The notes under the pieces were generated by a model that saw only the letters and a list, made by a program, of their open reading frames with translations, was not told the DNA's origin and ran no database searches. From Phormidium sp. OSCR (lineage in GTDB: Bacteria; Cyanobacteriota; Cyanobacteriia; Cyanobacteriales; Geitlerinemataceae): a stretch of DNA of 64,000 nucleotides. How positions within the stretch are numbered: the first letter of the stretch is position 1; the number at the start of each line of letters is the position of its first letter. Location: NCBI GenBank assembly GCA_001314905.1, contig LJZT01000007.1:1-64000 (forward strand), written 5' to 3'. Both the position numbers and the translations under genes were made by a program. Shown here piece by piece: positions 36,062 through 45,542 of the stretch.

Positions 36062-37483
36062 ATGGTTCCCACATCTCCTGCATCTGATCGAGTATCTCCC
36101 ACCCCAGCTATTGCCGACGAGTGGATTTGTCCCGATATTCGTCCTTACTGGCAACTCGCCAAAGTAAAACAGGATAGCCGCGTTGTCTTGCGGTGTCCCC
36201 AATCGGGCGATCGCCACCTCTTCTCAGACGTCGAAGGCTATGCCCTACGCTACTTCACGGGCAAATATAGCATCCGAAACATCCAAAACCGCTGTCAGGC
36301 TGAGTTCACCCTTGTGGATAGCCAACTGGTGGTACAGCTAATTCAAAAACTCATCCGTAAAGGGATTCTCGCTCTCGATACCTTGCCAACCGAGAATCGC
36401 CCTCAACTCAAACCGGAGGTGCAATGGGTCAAAAATGCCGATGGTTACTGGATTTTGCGTAACCGAGGCGATCGCACCTACCTACAAGTGGCCCCCAAAG
36501 ACCAAGCGGCGATCGTCGCCTACCTCAACGGAGACAAACCCAACGTCTCCCCCGCCAAACTCCAGCAACTCCTACAACTGCTGGCCAGGACGGGAATGTT
36601 AGAGGGAACCACTCCCCCGAAACCGCCCAGGGGCAAGTTCAACCCCATGCAACTGCTATTTTTCAAAGTTCCCCTGTTCAACCCCGATGCCTGGCTGAAC
36701 CGACATATCAACAAACTACGCTGGATTTGGACCAAAGGAACGGCCTGGCTCCTCATCGCCTTTCTGGTGGCCTCCCTCATCGTCGGTATCTCTGAATCGG
36801 CCAATATGGCTCATTGGGGGATGCAACTGTGGAGTCAGCAGGGAGGACAGCTAATGATTCCTTTTGTCTTGTTGATTATGGCGGTCGTCTCCATTCACGA
36901 ACTCGGCCATAGCTTCACCCTCAAACATTATGGTGGCATTGTTCCAGAAATTGGTCTGTTGTTCATGTGTCTCTTTCCCGCCGCCTATACCAATACCAGT
37001 GACTCCTATTGCTTATCCCGTTGGCAACGGATTCAGGTGGTCGGGGCCGGGGTTCTCACTCAACTCATTATCGCCGCGATCGCCCTCTGGTTATGGCAAT
37101 TCGCCGTCGAAGGCAGTTGGTTGTCTACCAGTAGCTATCTGCTGATGATGGCGGCCCTGTTAACGGTGGCCCTTAACCTCAATCCTCTGGCCAAATTCGA
37201 TGGGTATCACCTGGCTGTGGCGGTGACGGGAATTAACAATCTACGCAGCCGGTCTTTCACCTTTTATAAACGACTCTTGAGCGGCCAAACTCGCCGGGAA
37301 CGACCCAGTGATGCCCGAGTGTTGGCCCTCTATGCTCCTCTGAGCCTACTTTATATTTCGATGGTATTTGGCCTGTTGTTCTTGCGACTTGGGGACTGGA
37401 CGCTGACGAACATTCCGGCGATCGCCCTGACGCTGATTACCCTCTGGGCGATCTATTTTTTCCTAATGCCTGATCCAGCTTAA
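36062..37483 (+). CDS. Membrane-embedded M50-family (site-2 protease-like) metalloprotease
   Basis: 473 aa. The N-terminal half (about 20-190) is soluble and contains a PqqD-like winged helix (LFSDVEGYALRYFTGKYSIRNIQ, about 58-80). The C-terminal half has six or so membrane helices with the zinc motif HELGH (about 280-284, SIHELGHSFTLKHYGG) and the second metal motif NLNPLAKFDGYH (about 378-389). This arrangement occurs in peptidase M50 proteins of cyanobacteria and in proteins associated with secretion of peptide products. Here no HlyD-type or precursor peptide gene is adjacent. Substrate unknown. Confidence 0.85.
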   Translation: MVPTSPASDRVSPTPAIADEWICPDIRPYWQLAKVKQDSRVVLRCPQSGDRHLFSDVEGYALRYFTGKYSIRNIQNRCQAEFTLVDSQLVVQLIQKLIRKGILALDTLPTENRPQLKPEVQWVKNADGYWILRNRGDRTYLQVAPKDQAAIVAYLNGDKPNVSPAKLQQLLQLLARTGMLEGTTPPKPPRGKFNPMQLLFFKVPLFNPDAWLNRHINKLRWIWTKGTAWLLIAFLVASLIVGISESANMAHWGMQLWSQQGGQLMIPFVLLIMAVVSIHELGHSFTLKHYGGIVPEIGLLFMCLFPAAYTNTSDSYCLSRWQRIQVVGAGVLTQLIIAAIALWLWQFAVEGSWLSTSSYLLMMAALLTVALNLNPLAKFDGYHLAVAVTGINNLRSRSFTFYKRLLSGQTRRERPSDARVLALYAPLSLLYISMVFGLLFLRLGDWTLTNIPAIALTLITLWAIYFFLMPDPA

Positions 37484-37552
37484 AGCCTTAATCTCTTAAG
37501 CAGATCGCAGTCTTGTTGCAACGAGATAAGCCGTCAAATTTTCAGCACTAGA

Positions 37553-37580
37553 AAGACTGGCCCCCTCGGGAGCCAGTCTT
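37553..37580. terminator. Hairpin between convergent genes
   Basis: Nine-bp perfect stem AAGACTGGC / GCCAGTCTT with a 10-nt loop between the convergent M50 and arsS genes. Neither side has a clean T run, so it may be a bidirectional terminator or an mRNA 3' end stabiliser. Confidence 0.6.
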
Positions 37581-37590
37581 CTCAACAGGA

Positions 37591-38601
37591 TTAAGACTCC
37601 GTTAATGCACCACCACAACTCGAACCACATCCCGCCGTACAGCCATAACAATAATCCCGAGTTTGAATCTGTTCAATGACATCCAAACTCCCCGCCTGCA
37701 ACAACCGTCGTACCGTTAACCGTTCCCCCGTCGCCGCGACAGCGTCAACTCCCTCCATCTGGTTAAAATCACAATCATAGATATTCCCCAGATAATCGAC
37801 CGAAAGCTGATTACGACACATCACCCCCGCCACTGTTGCCGAGTTAAAATTCGCTTCCAAAAAAGCTGTATAAGACTCATGTAGATGCTGACGTTGCAAA
37901 AACTGTTTAGTCCGTCCAATGGGTAAATTGGTAATCGTCAAAAGATTGTTAAACTCAATGCCAAACTGTTCGCCCAAATGAGCCTTATAAGCGGCTTCTA
38001 ATTTTTGCTGAGGGGGAGGAAGTCTAAACTCATCTTCAGACCAAGGCATCGGTGGATTATAGACTAAATCTAAGCTCAACTCTGGGTTGCGTCCATATCC
38101 CAATCGGTTGAGCCATTGCAGGGCGCGAATCGACTCATCAAACACGCCATTTCCGCGCATTTTATCGACATTATCTGCTAAGTAACAAGGAAGGGAGGCG
38201 ACCACTCGAAGCTGATTTTGAGCGAAATACTCTGGCATATTTTCATAGCCAGGAACAAAGTAAATGGTCAAATTAGAGCGAACAATGACCTCTTTACCGT
38301 TGGCTTTTGCAGCTTCAACTAAGGGTTTAAACCCTTCGTGCATTTCCGGTGCTCCGCCGGTTAAATCTAAGGTTTCAATTTGGGGAAATTGCTCAATTAA
38401 GGTGACTAAATCTTGCCAAGTTGCTCGCGAAATCTCTTCGGTTCGCTTCGGGCCGGCTTCGACATGACAATGGCTACAGGCGAGATTGCAGCGTTTACCG
38501 AGATTTACCTGCAAGACTGAGATTTTTTGTTTGCTTAAGGGAGTGTCAAGTTTGTGATGAAATGGGGTAATGGTTTGAGAGCGAGTGGGAGTTTGTACCA
38601 T
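37591..38601 (-). CDS. arsS: Arsenosugar biosynthesis radical SAM protein ArsS
   Basis: 336 aa radical SAM enzyme. The 4Fe-4S motif is in KRCNLACSHCHVEAGP (CxxxCxxC), followed by the GGAPEMH SAM-binding motif and C-terminal Cys-rich CYGCTAGCGSSCGGAL, the auxiliary signature of ArsS. ArsS adds the 5'-deoxyadenosyl group to dimethylarsenite on the way to arsenosugars. I use the ATG at 38601; the TTG 9 bp upstream is possible. The methyltransferase ArsM that makes the substrate is encoded directly upstream on the same strand, although a hairpin terminator lies between them. In some organisms the C-terminal region has a selenocysteine; here it ends in an ordinary stop after ALTES. Confidence 0.9.
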   Translation of the reverse strand: MVQTPTRSQTITPFHHKLDTPLSKQKISVLQVNLGKRCNLACSHCHVEAGPKRTEEISRATWQDLVTLIEQFPQIETLDLTGGAPEMHEGFKPLVEAAKANGKEVIVRSNLTIYFVPGYENMPEYFAQNQLRVVASLPCYLADNVDKMRGNGVFDESIRALQWLNRLGYGRNPELSLDLVYNPPMPWSEDEFRLPPPQQKLEAAYKAHLGEQFGIEFNNLLTITNLPIGRTKQFLQRQHLHESYTAFLEANFNSATVAGVMCRNQLSVDYLGNIYDCDFNQMEGVDAVAATGERLTVRRLLQAGSLDVIEQIQTRDYCYGCTAGCGSSCGGALTES

Positions 38602-38653
38602 GAAGGGCAAAAGATATTAGTTTTTCAAGTTAGATGTTCAAACAGGGAAAAAT

Positions 38654-38678
38654 GGGTGAGTTACGGGAGTTCTCACCC
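38654..38678 (-). terminator. Terminator after arsM
   Basis: Seven-bp perfect inverted repeat GGGTGAG / CTCACCC with an 11-nt loop. On the minus strand it is followed by ATTTTTCC. It lies 17 bp after the arsM stop, ahead of arsS, so arsM and arsS may be only partly cotranscribed. Confidence 0.65.
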
Positions 38679-38695
38679 TTAGGTTGACATCTAAA

Positions 38696-39700
38696 CTAGG
38701 AACAGCAAGATTGTTTAGGGGTAGATGAGGGGTCAGAGGATTGCGATCGCACCCTTGACGGTTTAGCCGTCGCTTTGGCGGTTCCTTTATAGGCGCGAAC
38801 TGTCAGCGATCGAAACTCAATTCCCTCGACCACTTGCCAAGGTTCTTCCTGACGAGTAAGAACTTCAACATCACGAAATCCTACCTGCTCGAACTTTTTA
38901 GGAAACTCAGCTTCCTGGAATGCTCCAGCAATGCAACCACTCCACAAGTCGGGGTCATTGAGAATTGTATCGCTGGGGAACTGGTCACTGACAATATCGG
39001 AAATAACCGCTCGTCCACCGGGTTTGAGAACGCGGAAAATCTCTTGGAAAAGCTGCTGTTTGTCCCGAGGACGCACTAAGTTTAGGACACAGTTGGAGAC
39101 TACCACATCAAGGCTATTGTCGGCGATGAGAGGCGTTTCTCGGCGGATGCGATCGCAGGCTTGCTCAAACTCAGACAAGTCCTCTAAATTGTGAATCGGA
39201 TGTTCACTCAGCCAATCCTGAACCTGCTGCATATCTAGGGCTAAATCTTGAATTTTACCCTTGACAAATGACAGATTTTGATAGCCAATTTTCTCGGACA
39301 TCTCATCTTGATACTTGCGAGCTAGGGCCAGCATCTTGTCATTGAAATCAACCCCAATCACCGACCCGTTAGCACCAACTTTTTGCGAGAGGATGTAACA
39401 GATTTTTCCAGCCCCTGAACCTAAGTCTAAGACCGTTTCCCCAGCCTGGACATACTGAGAGGGGTCGCCGCAACCATAGTCTTTCTGCAAAATTTCTTGG
39501 GGAATCAGCTTCAGATAGGTGGTGTCATACTCAGTGGGACAACATAAACTCGGCTGAACTTGGTCGGCTCCCGCTTGATAGCGCTCTAGCACCACCTGTT
39601 CGACATCATAGGTCTTAGAAGCCGTCTCGGAAGCGGTCTTAGAAGCTGTCTCAGAACGGTCTGGACGCAAGGTTGAGGGTGTGTTTGGGGTTTGAGTCAT
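38696..39700 (-). CDS. arsM: Arsenite S-adenosylmethionine methyltransferase ArsM
   Basis: 334 aa. SAM motif I VLDLGSGAGKICYIL and the acidic IGVDFNDKMLALA are clear. The family cysteines that bind As(III) are in QPSLCCPTEYD, VSNCVLNLV and WSGCIAGAF; the last two correspond to the conserved pair of ArsM enzymes. It would methylate arsenite in steps to mono-, di- and trimethylarsenicals. I use the ATG at 39700 (MTQTPNTP); the longer frame has no similarity. The N-terminus carries short repeats of ETASKT. The C-terminus has a Cys pair (QSCCS), as in many cyanobacterial ArsM proteins. Confidence 0.92.
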   Translation of the reverse strand: MTQTPNTPSTLRPDRSETASKTASETASKTYDVEQVVLERYQAGADQVQPSLCCPTEYDTTYLKLIPQEILQKDYGCGDPSQYVQAGETVLDLGSGAGKICYILSQKVGANGSVIGVDFNDKMLALARKYQDEMSEKIGYQNLSFVKGKIQDLALDMQQVQDWLSEHPIHNLEDLSEFEQACDRIRRETPLIADNSLDVVVSNCVLNLVRPRDKQQLFQEIFRVLKPGGRAVISDIVSDQFPSDTILNDPDLWSGCIAGAFQEAEFPKKFEQVGFRDVEVLTRQEEPWQVVEGIEFRSLTVRAYKGTAKATAKPSRVRSQSSDPSSTPKQSCCS

Positions 39701-39925
39701 AATCCAACAATCAGGTCTGTCTTTGTACTGTATCGCGATCGCCCCAAGATGTGATGACGGATAGGGTCTATCTTTGGGGGCCATCTTGGCATCTATCTTC
39801 ACTACGTGGCTTCGCCAACATCGGATTTTCAGCGCTCATCACGAGTCGGTCAAGTCTGACTGAGCAGAGATCCCCCACGCCCTAAAATAGAATCAGCCTC
39901 ACTGCTCACGTTCAAGTCCCTGGCC

Positions 39926-40645
39926 ATGCGTATTCTCCTCGTTGATGACGAAATTGAACTAACCACTCCTCTCTCACGAGCCTTACAACGAGAAGGCTAC
40001 GACATTGACGTGGCGTTCACGGGACGAGACGGCCTGAAGCTGGCGGCCCAACATCAGTATGATTTATTGGTCTTAGACTGGATGCTCCCCGAATCCTCCG
40101 GTTTAGAGGTTTGTCAGGAGCGGCGATCGCATGGAGACACCACCCCAGTCCTGTTCCTCACCGCCAAAGATACTCTCGATGACCGAGTTCTAGGACTCGA
40201 CGCAGGGGCCGATGACTATCTCGTGAAACCCTTTGAACTGCGAGAACTCCTGGCTCGGGTGCGGGCCTTACTGCGGCGATCGCCCCATTGGGACGGCGAT
40301 CAGGACCCGCTGCGCGACTCAACCTCAACCGCCCCAACCCCGACCAAACAACGGTTACAGGTCGCCGATCTCACACTCGACCTCGACAACCAACTGGCCC
40401 ATCGTCAGGAACGTACCATCGAGCTATCGAGTAAAGAACTACGGCTACTGGCCTATTTCATGAGCCATCCCGGACAACTCCTAACCCACCAACAAATCCA
40501 CGATTATCTCTGGGATGGCGATCGTCCCCCCAGCAGCAACGTCCTGGCCGCCTCAATTCGTCTGCTACGCCGCAAACTCTCCATTTCCGGCGAACCTCCC
40601 CTGATTCACACCGTTTACGGCAAAGGCTATCGCTTCGGTGAATAG
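39926..40645 (+). CDS. rppA: OmpR-family response regulator, RppA-like
   Basis: 239 aa. The receiver domain (1-120) has the acidic pair DDE (7-9), phospho-acceptor Asp in LLVLDWMLPE (about 51), and YLVKPFELRELLARV with Lys. The DNA-binding winged helix of OmpR type follows (about 145-238; SSKELRLLAYFM, NVLAASIRLLRRKL, IHTVYGKGYRF). The receiver resembles RppA/NrsR-type regulators of cyanobacteria that respond to redox or metal; the assignment is from memory and tentative. The kinase gene usually next to it is not seen here: the gene that follows is an unrelated, convergent histidine kinase. Divergent from arsM across a 225-bp region. Confidence 0.82.
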   Translation: MRILLVDDEIELTTPLSRALQREGYDIDVAFTGRDGLKLAAQHQYDLLVLDWMLPESSGLEVCQERRSHGDTTPVLFLTAKDTLDDRVLGLDAGADDYLVKPFELRELLARVRALLRRSPHWDGDQDPLRDSTSTAPTPTKQRLQVADLTLDLDNQLAHRQERTIELSSKELRLLAYFMSHPGQLLTHQQIHDYLWDGDRPPSSNVLAASIRLLRRKLSISGEPPLIHTVYGKGYRFGE

Positions 40646-40660
40646 TCCCCTAAGAGGGCC

Positions 40661-40790
40661 TCTTGCCTCTTGCCTTCCCCTCCACCGGAGGGGTGCCCGG
40701 AGGGCGGGGTGGGTTATGCCTCTTGCCTTCTTCCCCCTGTTCCGGTGTTCCCTGTTCCCTATTCCCTGTTCCGAAGTTCCCTACTCCCCT
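40661..40790. repeat. Heptamer repeats with palindromic element, copy 8
   Basis: CTCTTGC heptamers (GGCAAGA family, 40661-40675), a forward-orientation palindromic element (40677-40715), further CTCTTGC units, then TTCCCTG/TTCCCTA units to about 40790. The stop codon of the histidine kinase (minus strand, 40789-40791) lies at the right edge. Confidence 0.88.
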
Positions 40791-43700
40791 ACAAATCCAA
40801 ATCTGGCTGACGTAGAGGAATCTGCATAAAGAACTCCGTTCCCGTGCCTACTTCTGACTCACACCAAATCCGTCCCTGGTGTTTCTCAACAATGATTTGA
40901 TAGCCAATCGAGAGACCTAACCCTGTTCCTTTACCAACGGACTTGGTGGTAAAGAAAGGATCAAACAGTTTCTCTAGCATTTCTGACTTAATCCCTGGTC
41001 CATTGTCGCGAATCCGAATTGTCACACGGTCAGGGGTGATACAGTTCTTCGCGCCGTTCGTTAAGCCACTACAAGTTTTCTCCGTACAAATGGTGATTGT
41101 GGGCGTCTCGGAAGACTGCGGACTACGCAATCCATAATCCTCGACAGCATCGATCGCATTGGCGATGATGTTCATAAACACCTGATTGAGCAAGCCGGGG
41201 AAACAGTCCACCTTGGGCAAGTCCCCATAATACTTAATCACGCGAATCGGGGCCAGTTCTCCTTTACCCTTGAGGCGGTTATGGAGAATCAACAGGGTGC
41301 TTTCAATCCCCTCATGGATATCGACGGCCTTGACATCGGCCTCATCAAGCCGTGAGAAGTTCCGCAGTGAGACGACAATCTGACGGATACGCTCGGCCCC
41401 CATTTTCATCGAATCGATTAACTTGGGTAAGTCTTCTTCGAGAAATTCTAGGTCAATATCCTCGATTTCGTCCTCAATCTCCTCGGGAGGATTGGGAATA
41501 TGGCGTTGATAGAGGTCAATCAACCCCAGTAAGTCTTCGACATAGGTACTGGCGTGGCTGATATTACCGGTAATGAAGTTCACGGGATTGTTGATTTCAT
41601 GGGCAATCCCGGCCACCATCTGTCCTAAACTGGACATTTTCTCATGTTGGATTAACTGGGCCTCGGTTTGCTTGAGATGTTCCATAGCCTCTTGCAGTTG
41701 ACGGGCCTGGGTTTGGGCCGCCAGGGCCGCCGCGCAGGTTTTGGCGTAGAGTTCGGCCTGATCGATGGCGATCGCCAACTGATCGACCACCGCCTGCAAC
41801 AGTTCCACCTCATTATCATTCCAAATGCGGCCACTGCCATGACTACAGGCGATCGCCCCAAACTGTCCAGAGCGAGTTCCCAAGGGTAAAATCAACTGGG
41901 CCTTAACATCTAACGGTTCTAAAAAGGCTCGTGTCTCCTCATCGGCCTGATCGAGATTATTCAACTGCACCGTTTCCAATTGCCAAATTTTAGGAACGAG
42001 CCGTTCGGCCTGAGACATAAAGCTTTCGCCCAAAAAGCTGGGAATCTCTTTCGCACAAGCTTCATGAGTCACCGCTAAGGTCAGGGGAGACTCACCTTGT
42101 CCTGAACACCAGAGATAATAACAGCGGTCAATTTGCAGCAGACTACGAATTTCATGAACCGCCGTATCCAAGATTGTATCGAGATCGAGGGAATTGCGAA
42201 TCTGCCCGGCCAGGCGAAACAGGAGGGACTTACGGCGATTGACGAGGGCCTCACGCGCCCAGGAGCGATCGACTGACAAGCCGATGGTACTTGAGAGCCA
42301 ATCTAAAACGCTGACAGCATCTTCAGTCCAGGGATGACAGCCACAAATCAATAGCGCTCCTAATAGGCGTTCTTCGACAATGAGTGGATAGAGAACCAAT
42401 CCCTGAATGTTCTGGTCTTTGGCCCATGCTGTTAGCTTCTGCACATCGAGAATCGACGGATCGAAGCCTGCGTCTGGCCCAGTGGCGGCTACATCTGAGA
42501 GAATATCTTGGCCAATGCGATCGAGGCGATTATTGATATAGGGTTCGCGAGTATCCGCCACCCAACCCAACAGAGATTCCTCTAAGACTGTTGTTGTGGG
42601 AAATAGATCCTCCGGGAGAGGATCTCCGGTGCGGTTGTGTTGCACCAATGTCAGAGGTTTTTCGCTGCAATCAAAGGTGGTTGTATCGGGGTCATCGGCT
42701 TGAACCAGCCAAATTCCTACGGTTTTCGCATGTAGATGGGTCAACAGGGCCTGAATGCTGCGATCGAGGCTTTCATCGAGGGTCTGACTTTGAGCCAGAG
42801 CGCTACTGACACAACCGACGAGAGTCGAGAGGTGGCTTTGCTCAAGCAAGACCGTCTCATTTTTTTTGTATTGGGTGACATCCCGAAAATAAATCGATAG
42901 CCGTTGGGGTTCCGGGTGCAGCCGCACTTCGAGCCAGATTCCCAGAGGCTCGTAGTATTCCTCGAAATGGCGGCAGGTTTGGCTTTCAAAGGCGGCGTGA
43001 CATTCTTGCGCGAAGACAGATTCAATCAAATCGGGGAAGGTTTCCCAGAGATGGGTGTCTACGACCTCATTACGGCGGATATTCCAGAGTTTTTCGGCGC
43101 GGCGGTTGACGTAGAGAATGCGCCACTGGCGATCGACGGCGAAAAAGGCCTCGGTAATCGTCTCTAGGATGCTAAAGCGATTGGGGGTTTCATCCTGGGA
43201 AAAGCCAGAGATCTCATCGGGGGATGATCTGGCCGCTGTCTTGGCGGGGAGGGGTAAATGATAGGGATTTTTGGCTAGGGGAACTGCACCGAGATAATGC
43301 TGCTGGCTGCGGCTATCTTGCCAGGGAGAGCGTTGAAAATAGGTGCCAAAGTCCCGTAATGCTCGTAGCGATCGCGTCGCTTGGCGGCTGAGAGTCGCCA
43401 GAGCTTTGCGCTGAGTTAAGTCGAGCTGACGCGGTTTATAGTCCAGAACACAGAGGGTTCCCACGGTGGTTCCTTTGGGACTCACCAGGGGCATCCCACA
43501 ATAGAAGCGATAGTGGGGATAACTGTCAATGAAGGGGCGATCGCTCAACTGAGGCTGTTGGCTTAAGTCTTCGATCACCGTCAGGCGATCGCGATCGAGG
43601 GTTATTTCACACAGATCGATGCAAAGGCCAAACTGCTCCGGCGCAATTCCCAACGCCGCCTTAATCCAACAGCGATATTGGCCAGGGGCGGTTTCCCCTA

Positions 43701-43887
43701 ACCCTTGGCCAGCAGTCGATCGCATCCCGTTGCTAAAGACGATCGCCGCAACCGGAGCTTGGCAGATATAAGTGGCAAGTCGTGCGAGATCTTTGAACGC
43801 CTCATTGGGGTGTTCGTCAAACGCACAGGACGCTTCGGGCATGGCAACCTCTAACAATGCACGGGATGGATGGGGCTGAGCTAACAT
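40789..43887 (-). CDS. Multi-sensor histidine kinase (GAF-PAS-GAF-GAF-HisKA-HATPase)
   Basis: 1032 aa, soluble. Domains in order: GAF-like domain (about 12-180; [15 protein letters not shown]), PAS domain (about 245-345; [22 protein letters not shown]), a second GAF (about 355-550), a third GAF (about 560-735), a coiled coil, HisKA with the phospho-His in [13 protein letters not shown], and HATPase_c with N box [12 protein letters not shown]1 DNGPGI and G2 [15 protein letters not shown] typical large cyanobacterial light/redox/nitrogen sensor. No conserved bilin Cys is clear in the GAF domains. ATG at 43887 is preferred to the TTG 21 bp upstream. A CheY-like regulator lies about 780 bp away on the other strand, which may be its partner (inference). 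Confidence 0.9.
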   Translation of the reverse strand: MLAQPHPSRALLEVAMPEASCAFDEHPNEAFKDLARLATYICQAPVAAIVFSNGMRSTAGQGLGETAPGQYRCWIKAALGIAPEQFGLCIDLCEITLDRDRLTVIEDLSQQPQLSDRPFIDSYPHYRFYCGMPLVSPKGTTVGTLCVLDYKPRQLDLTQRKALATLSRQATRSLRALRDFGTYFQRSPWQDSRSQQHYLGAVPLAKNPYHLPLPAKTAARSSPDEISGFSQDETPNRFSILETITEAFFAVDRQWRILYVNRRAEKLWNIRRNEVVDTHLWETFPDLIESVFAQECHAAFESQTCRHFEEYYEPLGIWLEVRLHPEPQRLSIYFRDVTQYKKNETVLLEQSHLSTLVGCVSSALAQSQTLDESLDRSIQALLTHLHAKTVGIWLVQADDPDTTTFDCSEKPLTLVQHNRTGDPLPEDLFPTTTVLEESLLGWVADTREPYINNRLDRIGQDILSDVAATGPDAGFDPSILDVQKLTAWAKDQNIQGLVLYPLIVEERLLGALLICGCHPWTEDAVSVLDWLSSTIGLSVDRSWAREALVNRRKSLLFRLAGQIRNSLDLDTILDTAVHEIRSLLQIDRCYYLWCSGQGESPLTLAVTHEACAKEIPSFLGESFMSQAERLVPKIWQLETVQLNNLDQADEETRAFLEPLDVKAQLILPLGTRSGQFGAIACSHGSGRIWNDNEVELLQAVVDQLAIAIDQAELYAKTCAAALAAQTQARQLQEAMEHLKQTEAQLIQHEKMSSLGQMVAGIAHEINNPVNFITGNISHASTYVEDLLGLIDLYQRHIPNPPEEIEDEIEDIDLEFLEEDLPKLIDSMKMGAERIRQIVVSLRNFSRLDEADVKAVDIHEGIESTLLILHNRLKGKGELAPIRVIKYYGDLPKVDCFPGLLNQVFMNIIANAIDAVEDYGLRSPQSSETPTITICTEKTCSGLTNGAKNCITPDRVTIRIRDNGPGIKSEMLEKLFDPFFTTKSVGKGTGLGLSIGYQIIVEKHQGRIWCESEVGTGTEFFMQIPLRQPDLDL

Positions 43888-44245
43888 AACAGTTGCCTCG
43901 ACTGACAAGTAGAGCCATCAGGGGGTTAATCACGTTGTCTAGCTGAACCTGAAACTCTCGTTGCAACTAAATTTCGTGAATGGGTGTCTCGAACGCTCAT
44001 CAGCAGTAGATTGCGATCCTGTACCAGTTCAAGAGACGATGACGGGTTTGGCCCAGGGACACCCCTCAAACTCACCGATTGATCTACCTTTATCGTATCG
44101 AGGAACCCGGCCTTGGTCGCCCTACCTCTCTAGTTTACCTGATTGTCTTTAGATTTCCTAAAGATTTAATGAAATGCAAGAGTTGCTTTTTCGGTCAATT
44201 CTTGCTTGGCGCTTCCCACAAATGACCGTAGGATTACTTACTCAG

Positions 44246-44401
44246 AACTCCGACTCTAATACCATTTTTCGAAATCAGTTGCTATACATTAACGCCGGGG
44301 GAGGGCCAACAGCCGTCCCCTCTTGGGAGGGGTTAGGGGTGGGTTCCCCTACAGAACTCTATAGCACGACAGCCAAGAAAATTGGTATAAACTCCGACTC
44401 T
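44246..44401. mobile_element. MITE-like element with 12-bp flanking direct repeats
   Basis: Core of about 130 bp bounded by near-perfect terminal inverted repeats: ATACCATTTTTC at 44259-44270 and GAAAATTGGTAT at 44377-44388 (11 of 12 bases complementary). Exact 12-bp direct repeats AACTCCGACTCT lie immediately outside (44246-44257 and 44390-44401) and look like a target-site duplication. The core carries a copy of the palindromic interspersed element (44317-44345). No coding capacity. The structure is that of a non-autonomous transposable element; the mobilising transposase is not in the window. Confidence 0.7.
44317..44345 (+). repeat. Palindromic interspersed element, copy 10
   Basis: Forward copy CCCCTCTTGGGAGGGG..GGGGTGGGTT inside the MITE-like element, the only copy in the window not next to heptamer repeats. 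Confidence 0.85.
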
Positions 44402-44666
44402 GAACTCAAAGTATTAAAAAAAATTAAAATTGAGAACCTTAGCTCAAGTCCAGCCGAGACGAAAAGAGATCTCAAGTTTTAAAAAGCTTTTCACTGAGGC
44501 GGCTCAAAAATTGTTACCATGGCCACATAAACTGTTAAACCCTAGCCGATCGCACCTCCATCCCGACTCCGATTGAGGAGATAGGTGTCCCCCGTACCAT
44601 CCTTAAATTCGCTGCAATCAGGACTTGCGATCGCCGCAACTGGGACGTCCCTCTTGAGAGAACGCC

Positions 44667-45080
44667 ATGTCTGTCAACGCCTTCAACTCCCCCACCATTC
44701 TCGCGGTCGACGACAGTCCAGTGATGCAAAAAACCATCCAACGGACTTTAGAAAACCACTACCGCGTCATCCTAGCCGACAACGCCCTAGATGCCCTTAG
44801 CACCATCTATCACGAACGCATCGCCGTTGTCCTCCTCGATGTGTCCATGCCCGACATTGATGGTTTAGAAATGTGTCGAACCGTCAGAAGCCTGCCCCAG
44901 TTTGCCGATTTGCCCATCATCATGCTAACGGCCCGGGACAAAGCCTTCGACAAAGTCAAAGGTCATCTGGCCGGCGCGACCGAATATCTTACCAAACCCT
45001 TTGATGGAGAACAACTCCTAGACCTCGTCGGGAAATATAGCCATCAGCCCCAACCCCAACCCTCATCCTCAGGTAGCTAA
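44667..45080 (+). CDS. Single-domain response regulator receiver (CheY-like)
   Basis: 137 aa. Receiver fold with acidic AVDDSP, phospho-acceptor Asp in VVLLDVSMPDIDG (about 55), MLTARD with conserved Thr and YLTKPFDGEQLL with Lys. The C-terminus is a short Gln/Pro/Ser tail (HQPQPQPSSSGS). There is no output domain, so it would act by protein contact, as PatA/CheY types do. It lies opposite the large histidine kinase and upstream of small membrane-protein genes. Confidence 0.88.
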   Translation: MSVNAFNSPTILAVDDSPVMQKTIQRTLENHYRVILADNALDALSTIYHERIAVVLLDVSMPDIDGLEMCRTVRSLPQFADLPIIMLTARDKAFDKVKGHLAGATEYLTKPFDGEQLLDLVGKYSHQPQPQPSSSGS

Positions 45081-45100
45081 CGCCAATGTCTTAGAATACC

Positions 45101-45118
45101 CTTAAGCCATGGCTTAAG
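45101..45118. promoter_or_regulatory. Perfect 18-bp palindrome
   Basis: CTTAAGCCATGGCTTAAG is a perfect 18-bp palindrome between the receiver gene and the next small ORF. It could be a protein-binding site or an mRNA 3' hairpin with a small loop; there is no T run. Confidence 0.45.
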
Positions 45119-45138
45119 TCCCTAACCCGACAACTGTG

Positions 45139-45417
45139 ATGAGCAACCTCTTCCCCGACCCCTTCAATGGTGGTCCCAATCCCTTCAACGATACCCCAGG
45201 ACTGTCCAACGACCCCGTTTACCAAAACTCCGAACCTCCCGAGGGAGAATTTCCCGAAAACGCCATCCAGCGTAGCGACAAGACCGCCTCAATCCTACGC
45301 CGCTACTTCAGTATTCTTGTTCTGGGGGGACTCGTGCTGGGCCTGATTTTGTCCATCGGCGTCATCCGAGTCATTCAGCATTTTGGTCTCAACGACGCCC
45401 CTGTACAAGTCGATTAG
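45139..45417 (+). CDS. Small single-pass membrane protein, unknown
   Basis: 92 aa. The N-terminal 55 residues are polar and Pro/Asn-rich (FPDPFNGGPNPFNDTPGLSN). One membrane helix follows (about 62-82, ILVLGGLVLGLILSIGVIRVI) and then a short tail. ATG at 45139 (MSNLFPDP) is preferred to the GTG one codon before. The sequence looks like a cytosolic-tail, single-pass thylakoid or plasma membrane protein; I do not recognise a family. It is followed by another small membrane protein gene on the same strand. Confidence 0.65.
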   Translation: MSNLFPDPFNGGPNPFNDTPGLSNDPVYQNSEPPEGEFPENAIQRSDKTASILRRYFSILVLGGLVLGLILSIGVIRVIQHFGLNDAPVQVD

Positions 45418-45542
45418 GGCAAATTTGGCTAAACTAGACCTAACACGCAGCTCTCCATCCCAGGGCCGACTCACCCCGGCCAGGTCGGAGTTAGCTCGTC
45501 ATCTCTTCCCTTACAGACCTGCACCTTGATCGACATACCATC

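Larger units (their letters stand above)
43888..44666. other. Long intergenic region with MITE-like element
   Basis: 779 bp between divergent genes (histidine kinase minus, receiver plus). It holds the MITE-like element at 44246-44401 but otherwise no repeat or gene I can support. A 102-codon frame (44174-44482) spans the element and is not credible as a gene. Promoters of both flanking genes must lie here. The segment after the element (44402-44500) is AT-rich. Confidence 0.65.

Noticed and set aside
44174-44482. 102-codon frame between the histidine kinase and receiver genes
   Set aside because: It spans the MITE-like element including both direct repeats and the palindromic element (PSWEGLGVG is translated repeat).
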